This document shows positions 26,788 to 34,744 of a stretch of DNA of 64,000 bases, piece by piece. The notes below the pieces were generated by a model. The model ran no database searches. It had not been told where the DNA came from and worked only from the letters and a program-made list of their open reading frames with translations. A program made the position numbers and the translations under genes. Source of the stretch: Dyadobacter sp. 50-39 (GTDB taxonomy: Bacteria; Bacteroidota; Bacteroidia; Cytophagales; Spirosomataceae); NCBI GenBank assembly GCA_001898145.1, contig MKSR01000029.1, positions 186,001-250,000 of the forward strand, given 5' to 3'. Each line of letters begins with the position of its first letter. The first letter of the stretch is position 1.

Positions 26788-29196
26788 ATGCTTTACCCCA
26801 ATACATTAGAACAAAAACTGGGATTCGACAAGCTGAGGGAGCGATTGAAAGAGCTCTGTATCAGCTCACTAGGCCAGGGTTTTGTGGAAAAGATCCGCTT
26901 TTCCGAGAATTTCGGAATGGTGGAAAAGCTCGTAAGCCAGACCGCCGAAATGCAGCGCATCCTCGAACTGGGCGAGAATTTTCCTTCCCAGAATTACATA
27001 GACGCGACGCCCTACCTGAAACGGGCTTCCATTGAAGGTATGCTGCTCACCCAGCCTGAATTTTCGGACCTGAAAGTGTCGCTGCTTACCATTCGCCTTT
27101 GCCTGCGCTTTTTTGAGAGTCAGGAGGCGGACGCCTTCCCTATTTTGGGAGAATATGCTAAGACAATCAAAGTCGAAAAGGCCGTCACCGATGCCATCGA
27201 CCGCATTATCGACGATCGCGGCCAGATCCGCGATTCGGCATCGCCGGAGTTATCACGCATTCGCAAACGACTGATTTCCGAGCAGGCCGGCATCCGCAAG
27301 AAGCTGGATACCATTCTCAAATCGGCGAAGAGCAACGGTTGGATTAGTGACGACGTGTCTTTGACCGTCCGGAATGGCCGTATGGTAATTCCCGTGGCTG
27401 CCGAGCACAAGCGCAAGCTGCGCGGGTTCATCCATGACGAATCAGCCACCGGGCAAACCGTTTTTATCGAACCCACCGATGTTTTTGAGACCAACAATGA
27501 AATCCGTGAGCTGGAATATGAGGAGCGCCGTGAAATAAACCGCATTTTGCTGGAACTAACGGCCTACATCCGGCCGTATGTGCCCGACTTGCAAAAGGCC
27601 TATGGCTTCCTGGGCTTAATGGACTTCCTCCGCGCCAAAGCGCGTTTGGCCGGTGAAATGGGCGCCATTAACCCGCCGTTCGAGAACCGGCAATTTATCG
27701 ACTGGCGCGAGGCGCGCCACCCGCTGCTGCATTTGTCTTTTCAGAAGCAAGGCAAGAAGGTGATCCCGCTCAATATCGAATTGCAGGAAAAGCAGCGCAT
27801 TCTCATTGTGTCGGGGCCTAATGCGGGCGGTAAATCCGTGGCTTTGAAAACCGTGGGGCTGATCCAGTACATGTTTCAATGCGGCTTGCTGGTACCGATG
27901 CTGGAAGGCTCTTCGATGGGTTTTTTCCAAAATATCTTCATCGACATCGGTGACGAGCAATCGCTGGAAAATGATTTGAGTACATACAGCTCGCATTTGA
28001 CCAACATGCGTCATTTCCTTTCGATGGCTAACAAAAGGACATTGTTCCTCATCGACGAATTCGGTACCGGCACCGAGCCTGGCCTGGGCGGCGCCATTGC
28101 GGAAGCCATTCTGGAAAACCTGACCAAATCCGGCGCCTTCGGGATGATCAACACGCATTATACCAATTTGAAAGTCCTTGCGGACAAAACGGAAGGCCTG
28201 GTAAACGGAGCTATGCGCTTCGATGGCGAGCATTTGGAGCCGCTATACCAGCTGGAAATCGGACGTCCGGGCAGTTCGTTTGCCTTTGAGATCGCCTCCA
28301 AAATCGGGTTACCAAAGGCTGTGGTGGCCCGGGCGAAGGAGAAGCTGGGTACACAGCAGGTGAATTTCGAGAAATTGCTGAAAGAACTGGATATCGAGCG
28401 GCGCGTATTTGCGGAGAAAAACATTGAAATAGGCATTAAGGAGCGCAAGCTGACCAAGCAGGTCGCCGACTATACCGCATTGAAGGAAAAGCTCGAAAAC
28501 AACGAGAAAAAGATCGTCAATGAGGCCAAGCAGAAGGCCAAAAACCTGCTTTCGGATGCAAACCAGCTCATAGAGAATACAATCCGCGAGATCAAGGAAA
28601 ACAAAGCCGAGAAGGAAAAAACCAAAACGGTACGCACTACCCTTGAAAATTTTGGCAAAAACAACCTGAAACTGGCGGAAGTTACCGAAAAACAGCCCGA
28701 GGAAGAGGAATACGAACCGGAAGGCGGCGACATTACACCGGGCAGCTACGTGCGCATCAGCGGGCAGACTGCCATCGGCGAGGTGCTTTCGGTGAAAGGT
28801 AAAGACGCGGAAATCCGCATCGGCGACCTCAAATCCAACGTGAAGCTGAACCGCCTGGAAAAAGTGTCTCGGAAAACCTACCGTGCCGCAACCGGCGACA
28901 AAGGCCTAAAAACGGCCTCCAAAGGCGTAGATATGAACGAGCGGATGCTCAATTTCAGCTTTAACCTCGATATGCGCGGCAAACGAGGCGAGGAGGCATT
29001 GGGGCTCGTTGATCAGTTTATGGATAATGCCATTATGCTCGGCTACGATGAGCTCCGCATTGTGCACGGCAAAGGCGACGGCATCCTGCGCACGCTCGTA
29101 CGCAACCATCTGCGCGGGTACAAGCAGGTAACGGGCATGTACGACGAGCACGCCGACCGCGGGGGTGCGGGTGTAACGATTGTAAAATTGAGATAA
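26788..29196 (+). CDS. mutS2: Endonuclease MutS2
   Basis: This 802-residue MutS-family ATPase lacks the mismatch-recognition domain. The Walker A motif GPNAGGKS is at 343-350, the Walker B region LFLIDEFGTGTEP follows, a long charged coiled coil spans about 500-640, and the C-terminal Smr nuclease domain (about 725-802) has LDMRGKRGEEAL and VHGKGDGILR. MutS2 proteins suppress recombination and act on stalled or collided ribosomes in some species. The start follows directly on a heptamer repeat. It is followed by a strong bidirectional terminator. Confidence 0.94.
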   Translation: MLYPNTLEQKLGFDKLRERLKELCISSLGQGFVEKIRFSENFGMVEKLVSQTAEMQRILELGENFPSQNYIDATPYLKRASIEGMLLTQPEFSDLKVSLLTIRLCLRFFESQEADAFPILGEYAKTIKVEKAVTDAIDRIIDDRGQIRDSASPELSRIRKRLISEQAGIRKKLDTILKSAKSNGWISDDVSLTVRNGRMVIPVAAEHKRKLRGFIHDESATGQTVFIEPTDVFETNNEIRELEYEERREINRILLELTAYIRPYVPDLQKAYGFLGLMDFLRAKARLAGEMGAINPPFENRQFIDWREARHPLLHLSFQKQGKKVIPLNIELQEKQRILIVSGPNAGGKSVALKTVGLIQYMFQCGLLVPMLEGSSMGFFQNIFIDIGDEQSLENDLSTYSSHLTNMRHFLSMANKRTLFLIDEFGTGTEPGLGGAIAEAILENLTKSGAFGMINTHYTNLKVLADKTEGLVNGAMRFDGEHLEPLYQLEIGRPGSSFAFEIASKIGLPKAVVARAKEKLGTQQVNFEKLLKELDIERRVFAEKNIEIGIKERKLTKQVADYTALKEKLENNEKKIVNEAKQKAKNLLSDANQLIENTIREIKENKAEKEKTKTVRTTLENFGKNNLKLAEVTEKQPEEEEYEPEGGDITPGSYVRISGQTAIGEVLSVKGKDAEIRIGDLKSNVKLNRLEKVSRKTYRAATGDKGLKTASKGVDMNERMLNFSFNLDMRGKRGEEALGLVDQFMDNAIMLGYDELRIVHGKGDGILRTLVRNHLRGYKQVTGMYDEHADRGGAGVTIVKLR

Positions 29197-29220
29197 TACG
29201 GTTTTTTTAAACCACCATTA

Positions 29221-29257
29221 ATGCAAAACGGGCGCCCTATGAGCGCCCGTTTTGCAT
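29221..29257. terminator. Bidirectional terminator between mutS2 and the MFS gene
   Basis: ATGCAAAACGGGCGC pairs perfectly with GCGCCCGTTTTGCAT around a 7-base loop. The A-rich and T-rich stem ends serve both strands, between convergent genes. Confidence 0.88.
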
Positions 29258-29272
29258 TGTATATCAGCGAAA

Positions 29273-30508
29273 TCAGTGAACTGCTGCCGAGGAAGCAGGC
29301 ACTGTTTTACGTCCTTTCATCCAGAAGTACAGGATAGCGAATGCAACGATCAGCAATGCGGGAAACATCACCATGGTGCTCAATGTGGCTTGCCCTGCGG
29401 CGAGTTCCATTTCGTCGCCTGTAAGGCCTGCTGCCGCTTTTTCAGCTTTGGCGTCGTCCAGCCATTTACCGATTACCGGCTGCCAGATAGCCGTTGAGAA
29501 CATGCCTATACCACCTACGATCGACATACCCAATGCACCGCTCAATGGCACGTTTTGCGCCACGAAACCGATCATCGTAGGCCAGAACAAGGCAACGCCC
29601 ATTGCGAAGATCACCGCCGCCGCGTAAGCAGCAGGACCAGTTACTGTGCTGAACAGGTAGATACCGATCGCCGCGAGGATCGAAGAGCCCCAAAGGATAC
29701 CCGTCTGACCGATAGCCGCCACAATCGGGTGGGCGAAGAAGCGTGCGATCGCCATCAGACCCGTTACCAGGGCAAGGATCAACATCGGGCTAGCGCCGCT
29801 TTTGCTCATGATCAAACCTGTCCATTGCTGCGGACCGAACTCGCTGATAGCAGTGAATGCCATACAAACGAAGATGAAAAGGAACAGCGGCGTGAACATC
29901 GCTTTCACGTTCTCGCCGATTGAAGTTACACCGTCTACGTGAGGCTTCGGAAATGCCTGTCCCCAGAAAAGGAATGCGTAAATGAAAGTCGGGATCAGGA
30001 TCACCCAGATCTGCGCCTGCCAGCCAAGGTTGGCGTCGGTCATGAATTTCGAAATCAAAGATCCTACTACGATACCGCCCGGGAACCACATGTGGAAGCG
30101 GTTGAGCATTTTGCTCATTTGCAGGCCCGAGTAAGAGTCGGCGATCATCGGGTTACAAGCGGCCTCTGTACAGCCGTTACCAACCCCGATGAGGAATGTA
30201 GAAATCAAAAGTCCTGTATAACCACCTGAATAGATCGTCATGACGATACCAATCGCGTGGCAGACAAATGCCACCTGCATAATCGTTTTCGGCCCGATGG
30301 TGTGGTACACGAGCCCGCCGATGATCATGGCGAGGGGAAACCCGAAGAACCACATCGAGTTGATAAAGCCCAGTTGCTCAGCTGAGAGGTTAAACTCAGT
30401 GCCAAGCTGGGGCAGGATCCCTGCACGGATACTGAAAGAGAATGCAGTGGTTATGAGCGCAAAACAACTTGCATTGAAGAGTCTTCCGCTGTTAACTGAT
30501 TGGGTCAT
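29273..30508 (-). CDS. MFS transporter, probable sugar-type
   Basis: This 411-residue protein has about 12 hydrophobic helices and the loop-2/3-type motif GGLVYHTIGPKTIM of the major facilitator superfamily. It has no signal peptide and ends in a short polar tail. It is transcribed divergently from the Gfo/Idh operon (225 bases between starts), and such transporters in Bacteroidota usually bring in the sugar or sugar acid that the neighbouring oxidoreductases process. The substrate cannot be read from sequence. Confidence 0.87.
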   Translation of the reverse strand: MTQSVNSGRLFNASCFALITTAFSFSIRAGILPQLGTEFNLSAEQLGFINSMWFFGFPLAMIIGGLVYHTIGPKTIMQVAFVCHAIGIVMTIYSGGYTGLLISTFLIGVGNGCTEAACNPMIADSYSGLQMSKMLNRFHMWFPGGIVVGSLISKFMTDANLGWQAQIWVILIPTFIYAFLFWGQAFPKPHVDGVTSIGENVKAMFTPLFLFIFVCMAFTAISEFGPQQWTGLIMSKSGASPMLILALVTGLMAIARFFAHPIVAAIGQTGILWGSSILAAIGIYLFSTVTGPAAYAAAVIFAMGVALFWPTMIGFVAQNVPLSGALGMSIVGGIGMFSTAIWQPVIGKWLDDAKAEKAAAGLTGDEMELAAGQATLSTMVMFPALLIVAFAILYFWMKGRKTVPASSAAVH

Positions 30509-30652
30509 GAGACTAAATGGGTTTGATTATTTGAATTAAGATGATTGATTTCGGGATATCTATTTTTTCAAAGATTTTCACAAAAAAAACAAACTCCGGG
30601 GAATTCTACTGCTTTTCACTATCCCTAAGCAATGTTTTTTATGTCTTAAATT

Positions 30653-30660
30653 TATATTTG
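30653..30660 (+). promoter_or_regulatory. Putative -7 promoter box (TATATTTG) of the sugar operon
   Basis: A perfect TAnnTTTG match lies 73 bases before the first Gfo/Idh ATG, leaving a sizeable leader. No clear TTTG at -33. Confidence 0.5.
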
Positions 30661-30733
30661 TAGGAAGTAAGAGTCCTTTAAGAGGCTCTTTCCTATCTGT
30701 GTAATCTATTTCAAAAACCTTAAACCAACTGGA

Positions 30734-31879
30734 ATGTCAAGAAAGATCAGAATGGGCATGGTAGGCGGCTCCCTGGATGCATTTATTGGTGGGGTCCATC
30801 GCCGTGCAGCGATCATGGATGGAGAAATTGAGCTGGTTTGCGGAGTTTTCAGCTCCGATCCTGCTAAATCTAAGGAAACCGGAAAAGCGCTATATCTGCC
30901 TGAAAACAGGGTTTATAACGACTTTGAGGAGATGATCCTGAAAGAAAAGCAGCTACCCGAGGGCGAACGCATGGACTTTGTTGCCATCGTTACACCTAAC
31001 CACGTACATGCCGCTCCTACAAAGCTGGCGCTGGAAAACGGCTTCCATGTCGTGTGTGATAAACCAATTACATTGAATACCGAAGAAGCGGAAGAGATCG
31101 TATCTGTGGTTGAAAAAACAGGTCTGGTCTTCTGCCTCACCCACAACTATACCGGCTACCCGATGGTCAAAGAAGCGCGCCATATGATCGCTTCGGGTGC
31201 GATTGGAGAAGTCAGGAAGGTCATTGTGGAATATCCGCAGGGCTGGCTGGCTACTTTGGTAGAAGTTACCGGCAACAAACAGGCCGCATGGCGCACCGAT
31301 CCGAAGCGTTCGGGAGCAGCGGGAGGCCTGGGCGACATTGGCACCCACGCCGAAAACCTCGCCGAATACATCACCGGACTCAAAATAACCCAGATTTGCG
31401 CCGACCTTACAATATTTGTGGAAGGCCGTTTGCTGGATGATGATGCCAACATTCTACTTCGCTTCAACAACGGCGCCAAGGGTATTCTACAAAACAGCCA
31501 GATCGCCAACGGTGAGGAAAACGACCTCAATATCCGCGTCTACGGTGAAACGGGCGGTTTGCAATGGAAACAAATGGAGCCTAACACACTGATTCACAAA
31601 ACCAACCAGGGTACGCGCATCATCCGAACGGGCGTAGGCAACCTGTCCAAAGCCGCGCAAGTGCATACGCGCATCCCCGCCGGCCACCCCGAGGGCTATT
31701 TCGAAGCCTTCGCCAACCTCTACCGCAACTTCGCCATTCACGTAAGGGCGTACTGGGAAGGCAAAAAAGCCGATCCGGTATACGACTTCCCGTCCGCACA
31801 GGATGGTTTGAGGGGTATGAAGTTCATCGACGCCGTCATTGCTTCCAACAAGACGGAGACTAAATGGACCGATTTCTGA
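30734..31879 (+). CDS. Gfo/Idh/MocA family oxidoreductase (first copy)
   Basis: This 381-residue NAD(P)-dependent dehydrogenase has an N-terminal Rossmann domain (RMGMVGGSLDAFIGGVHR at 6-23) and the family CDKPIT motif at about 112-117 that carries the catalytic Lys. Its C-terminal sugar-binding domain includes GGLGDIGTHAENLAEYITG. Members oxidise or reduce sugars, inositols or glycosides; this one is of the longer GVHRRAA subgroup. It is followed after 86 bases by a second Gfo/Idh gene. The pair suggests sequential oxidation and reduction of a sugar, for example at C3; that is inference. Confidence 0.9.
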   Translation: MSRKIRMGMVGGSLDAFIGGVHRRAAIMDGEIELVCGVFSSDPAKSKETGKALYLPENRVYNDFEEMILKEKQLPEGERMDFVAIVTPNHVHAAPTKLALENGFHVVCDKPITLNTEEAEEIVSVVEKTGLVFCLTHNYTGYPMVKEARHMIASGAIGEVRKVIVEYPQGWLATLVEVTGNKQAAWRTDPKRSGAAGGLGDIGTHAENLAEYITGLKITQICADLTIFVEGRLLDDDANILLRFNNGAKGILQNSQIANGEENDLNIRVYGETGGLQWKQMEPNTLIHKTNQGTRIIRTGVGNLSKAAQVHTRIPAGHPEGYFEAFANLYRNFAIHVRAYWEGKKADPVYDFPSAQDGLRGMKFIDAVIASNKTETKWTDF

Positions 31880-31965
31880 TCCTGAATACTCAATTTCATT
31901 TACTGTACATCTCAATTTAACCCGCGAGAGCGGACTGTTTTCCACCAATCATTCCATACCCATTT

Positions 31966-33111
31966 ATGAACAAAATCAAAGTTGGCGTTGTCGGAACAGG
32001 CTTCATTGGCCCCGCACATATTGAAGCACTGAGACGTCTTCCTAATGTAGAAGTTGCAGCACTTTGCGAAGTGACCGCAGAACTGGCCAAGGAAAAAGCT
32101 GACGCGCTTGGCATTGCACGTTCCTACACATTCGATGAACTGTTGAAACAGGATGACATTCAGGCTATCCACATTTGTACGCCTAACTTCTTGCACTACT
32201 CACAGTCGAAAGCGGCCCTGCTGGCCGGCAAACACGTCATTTGTGAAAAACCCTTGGCGAAAGACCTCGCGGAAGCGGAAGAACTCGTTGAGCTGGCTGC
32301 GAAAACCGGTCTGGTCAATGCGGTGCATTTCAACCTGCGCTACTACCCGCTGGCCCGCCAGATGAAGTCGATGCGTGAAAAAGGGGAACTGGGCGAGATT
32401 TATTCTTTCATCGGTTCTTACCTGCAAGACTGGTTGTTCTACAACACCGACTATAACTGGCGCCTGGAACCGGACAAATCCGGTGATTCACGCGCTATCG
32501 CGGACATCGGTTCTCACCTGATGGACATCCTGGAATACATTACCGGCCTCAAAACCGTTGCGGTCCTGGCTGATTTCAATACGGTTCACAAAACCCGCAA
32601 AAAGCCTTTGAAAGCTGTTGAAACTTACTCAGGCAAAATGCTGCAACCGGAAGATTATGCCGATGTACCTATCAATACCGAAGACCACGCCAATGTATTG
32701 CTCCGTTTCGACAATGGCAACAAGGGCGTGATCACCGTATCACAGGTATCTGCCGGACGTAAAAACCGCATGTCGCTGGAAATTTCCGGCTCTAAAAAGA
32801 CATTCAGCTGGTGCTCCGAGTCTCCGAACGAAATGTGGATCGGTAATCGCGACAAAGCCAACGAAATCCTCATGCGCGACCCTTCGCTCGTGAACGAGGA
32901 CGTACGCTCGACCATTACTTTCCCAGGCGGCCACAACGAAGGCTTCCCGGATACTTCCAAACAAATGTTCAAGGAGGTGTACGCTGCCATCGCAGCCGGC
33001 AAGCAGCCCGAAAACCCCACCTTCCCTACATTCGCGGATGGCTATCGTGAACTACTCATTTGCGAAAGGATACTTGAAAGCAATAGAGCTGAGGCTTGGG
33101 TAACAATTTAA
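31966..33111 (+). CDS. Gfo/Idh/MocA family oxidoreductase (second copy)
   Basis: This 381-residue protein has the NAD(P)-binding motif VGVVGTGFIGPAHIEAL (6-22), the catalytic CEKPLAKDLAEAEE motif at about 98-111 and a C-terminal domain with DIGSHLMDILEYITG. It shares only general family features with the upstream copy, so it is not a recent duplication. The typical partner in this setting is a TIM-barrel isomerase, and one follows downstream, though the four-helix-bundle cassette lies between. The stop codon TAA (33109-33111) lies inside the left repeat of that cassette. Confidence 0.9.
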   Translation: MNKIKVGVVGTGFIGPAHIEALRRLPNVEVAALCEVTAELAKEKADALGIARSYTFDELLKQDDIQAIHICTPNFLHYSQSKAALLAGKHVICEKPLAKDLAEAEELVELAAKTGLVNAVHFNLRYYPLARQMKSMREKGELGEIYSFIGSYLQDWLFYNTDYNWRLEPDKSGDSRAIADIGSHLMDILEYITGLKTVAVLADFNTVHKTRKKPLKAVETYSGKMLQPEDYADVPINTEDHANVLLRFDNGNKGVITVSQVSAGRKNRMSLEISGSKKTFSWCSESPNEMWIGNRDKANEILMRDPSLVNEDVRSTITFPGGHNEGFPDTSKQMFKEVYAAIAAGKQPENPTFPTFADGYRELLICERILESNRAEAWVTI

Positions 33112-33600
33112 TTTCGAATGATTGAATGAGTGAATGATTGAATAGGGCGTCTGTGCTTTTTTGCTAACACACTATAAATATGGCTGATGGTAAAAACGAC
33201 TTCGTTTCCCAGTTACAAATTCGCACTAAGCAGTTTGTGTTGAGGAGTATTAAAGTTTTTAAAGCATTACCACCAACCGAGGAAGCTCGGGTTATTGGAA
33301 AGCAATTTCTGCGATCATCCTCATCTGTTGGAGCCAATTATAGGGCAGTATGCCGGGCCCGGAGTCAAAATGAGTTCTTTTCCAAAATCAGCATAACAGT
33401 TGAGGAGGCTGATGAATCACTCTTCTGGATGGAGATTATGTCGGAAGCGGGTATTCTTCCATCCGAAAAGCTGAATGCATTGATGGCCGAAGCAGAAGAA
33501 CTTATCAAGATTCTATCCAAAGCTCGAAAAACCGTCCGCTGACAAAATCAACTCACCATTCAGTCATTCAATCATTCAATCATTCAGTCATTCAATCATT
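33110..33600. mobile_element. Candidate small mobile cassette: octamer inverted repeats around a four-helix-bundle gene
   Basis: The left arm (33110-33147) reads AATTTCGAATGATTGAATGA then further GAATGAKT octamers. The right arm (33558-33600) is five TCATTCAR octamers in inverse orientation. They enclose one gene and about 60 bases of flank. The left arm overlaps the stop codon of the upstream gene, and the right arm ends 6 bases before the downstream ATG. The first 28 bases recur at 12094-12121. No transposase is seen, so mobility would need help in trans. The label is a hypothesis. Confidence 0.5.
33180..33542 (+). CDS. Four-helix-bundle protein (S23 / 23S rRNA intervening-sequence family)
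   Basis: This 120-residue all-helical protein matches the S23/IVP family. Its hallmarks are RSSSSVGANYRAVCRARSQ at about 46-64, FFSKISITVEEADESLFWME, and a final LIKILSKARKTVR. Relatives are encoded in intervening sequences of 23S rRNA in Leptospira and Coxiella, and the accessory protein Avd of diversity-generating retroelements has the same fold. Here there is no rRNA or reverse transcriptase nearby. The gene is visibly AT-richer than its neighbours and splits a sugar-metabolism operon, framed by octamer repeats, which suggests it arrived later. It probably binds nucleic acid. Confidence 0.9.
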   Translation: MADGKNDFVSQLQIRTKQFVLRSIKVFKALPPTEEARVIGKQFLRSSSSVGANYRAVCRARSQNEFFSKISITVEEADESLFWMEIMSEAGILPSEKLNALMAEAEELIKILSKARKTVR

Positions 33601-33606
33601 AAAAAC

Positions 33607-34659
33607 ATGAAAACGATAAAAGGCCCAGGTATCTTCCTCGCCCAATTCCTTGGCGACGAAGCTCCGTTCAACTCATTGGATACCATCGCCGACTACATGG
33701 CCGGCCTTGGCTATAAAGGATTGCAGCTCCCCACCTGGGATCCGCGCGTGATCGATGTGAAACAAGCGGCCGAGTCGCAGACCTATGCCGACGAGTTGAA
33801 AGGCAAATTGGCTGACAAGGGTCTTCAAATTACAGAACTCGCTTCTCACATCATCGGTCAACTGGTGGCATCGCACCCGGTGTATGACGATCTGTTCGAT
33901 GGTTTTGCCGTACCGGAAGTTCGCAAAAATCCGAAAGCACGTGCTGAATGGGCTGTGGAGCATTTGAAATTGGTAGCGCAGGCAAGCCGCAGACTGGGTT
34001 TGAAAGCTTCGGCTACTTTCTCCGGTGCATTGGCGTGGCCTTTCCTTTACCCATGGCCTCAGCGACCTGCCGGCCTCGTTGAAACGGCATTCAAAGAACT
34101 GGCTGCCCGCTGGAAACCCATTTTGGATGTATATGACGAAAATGGCGTGGACGTGGCATATGAGCTCCACCCGGGCGAAGACTTGTTCGATGGCACCACT
34201 TTCGAAATGTTCGTGGACTACCTCGGCGGCCATACCCGTGCCAATATCAACTACGACCCGAGCCACTTCGTGTTGCAGCAACTGGATTACCTTCAATTCA
34301 TCGACCTGTATCACGACCGGATCAAAGCATTCCACGTAAAAGATGCGGAATTCAACCCTACCGGCAAGCAGGGCGTTTACAGCGGCTTCGCTGGCTGGGC
34401 AGACCGCGCCGGACGTTTCCGCTCACTCGGCGACGGCCAGGTTGATTTTGGTGCTATTTTCTCGAAACTGTCGCAGTACGATTATGACAGCTGGGCTGTG
34501 CTCGAATGGGAATGCTGCATTAAGTCGCCCGTACAAGGCGCGGCAGAAGGAGCACCGTTCATCGAAAGCCATATCATCGAAGTGACTACGAAAGCGTTTG
34601 ACGATTTCGCCGGAACAGGTGCAGATGAAGCATTTAACCGCAAGGTGCTGGGTTTATAA
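33607..34659 (+). CDS. Sugar phosphate isomerase/epimerase family protein
   Basis: This 350-residue TIM-barrel protein of the xylose-isomerase-like family has the expected acidic and His metal ligands: VAYELHPGEDLFDG (Glu), NYDPSHFVLQ (Asp and His) and AFHVKDAEF (His, Asp) late in the barrel. Members isomerise or epimerise sugars and keto sugars, and paired with Gfo/Idh enzymes they often act on 3-keto-glycosides or inositol derivatives. Its ATG lies 6 bases after the right arm of the repeat cassette, so the cassette replaces its normal leader. A hairpin terminator follows it. Confidence 0.88.
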   Translation: MKTIKGPGIFLAQFLGDEAPFNSLDTIADYMAGLGYKGLQLPTWDPRVIDVKQAAESQTYADELKGKLADKGLQITELASHIIGQLVASHPVYDDLFDGFAVPEVRKNPKARAEWAVEHLKLVAQASRRLGLKASATFSGALAWPFLYPWPQRPAGLVETAFKELAARWKPILDVYDENGVDVAYELHPGEDLFDGTTFEMFVDYLGGHTRANINYDPSHFVLQQLDYLQFIDLYHDRIKAFHVKDAEFNPTGKQGVYSGFAGWADRAGRFRSLGDGQVDFGAIFSKLSQYDYDSWAVLEWECCIKSPVQGAAEGAPFIESHIIEVTTKAFDDFAGTGADEAFNRKVLGL

Positions 34660-34681
34660 TTGTCCATCTTACAAGTATATT

Positions 34682-34716
34682 AAAAACCTATCTTCCTTAT
34701 GGAAGGTAGGTTTTTT
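34682..34716 (+). terminator. Terminator between the isomerase and the ThuA fusion gene
   Basis: AAAAACCTATCTTCC pairs with GGAAGGTAGGTTTTT across a TTAT loop with one T-G pair, followed by a T run. The next gene starts only 29 bases later, so it may also work as an attenuator. Confidence 0.8.
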
Positions 34717-34744
34717 CTACGTTAAACAATACCCAACCAATTCA

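Noticed and set aside
33558-33600. Octamer array as a possible CRISPR
   Set aside because: Units are adjacent 8-base repeats with no spacers, and no cas genes are in the window.
33110-33600. Diversity-generating retroelement
   Set aside because: Only the Avd-like fold fits. There is no reverse transcriptase, template repeat or variable repeat in the window.
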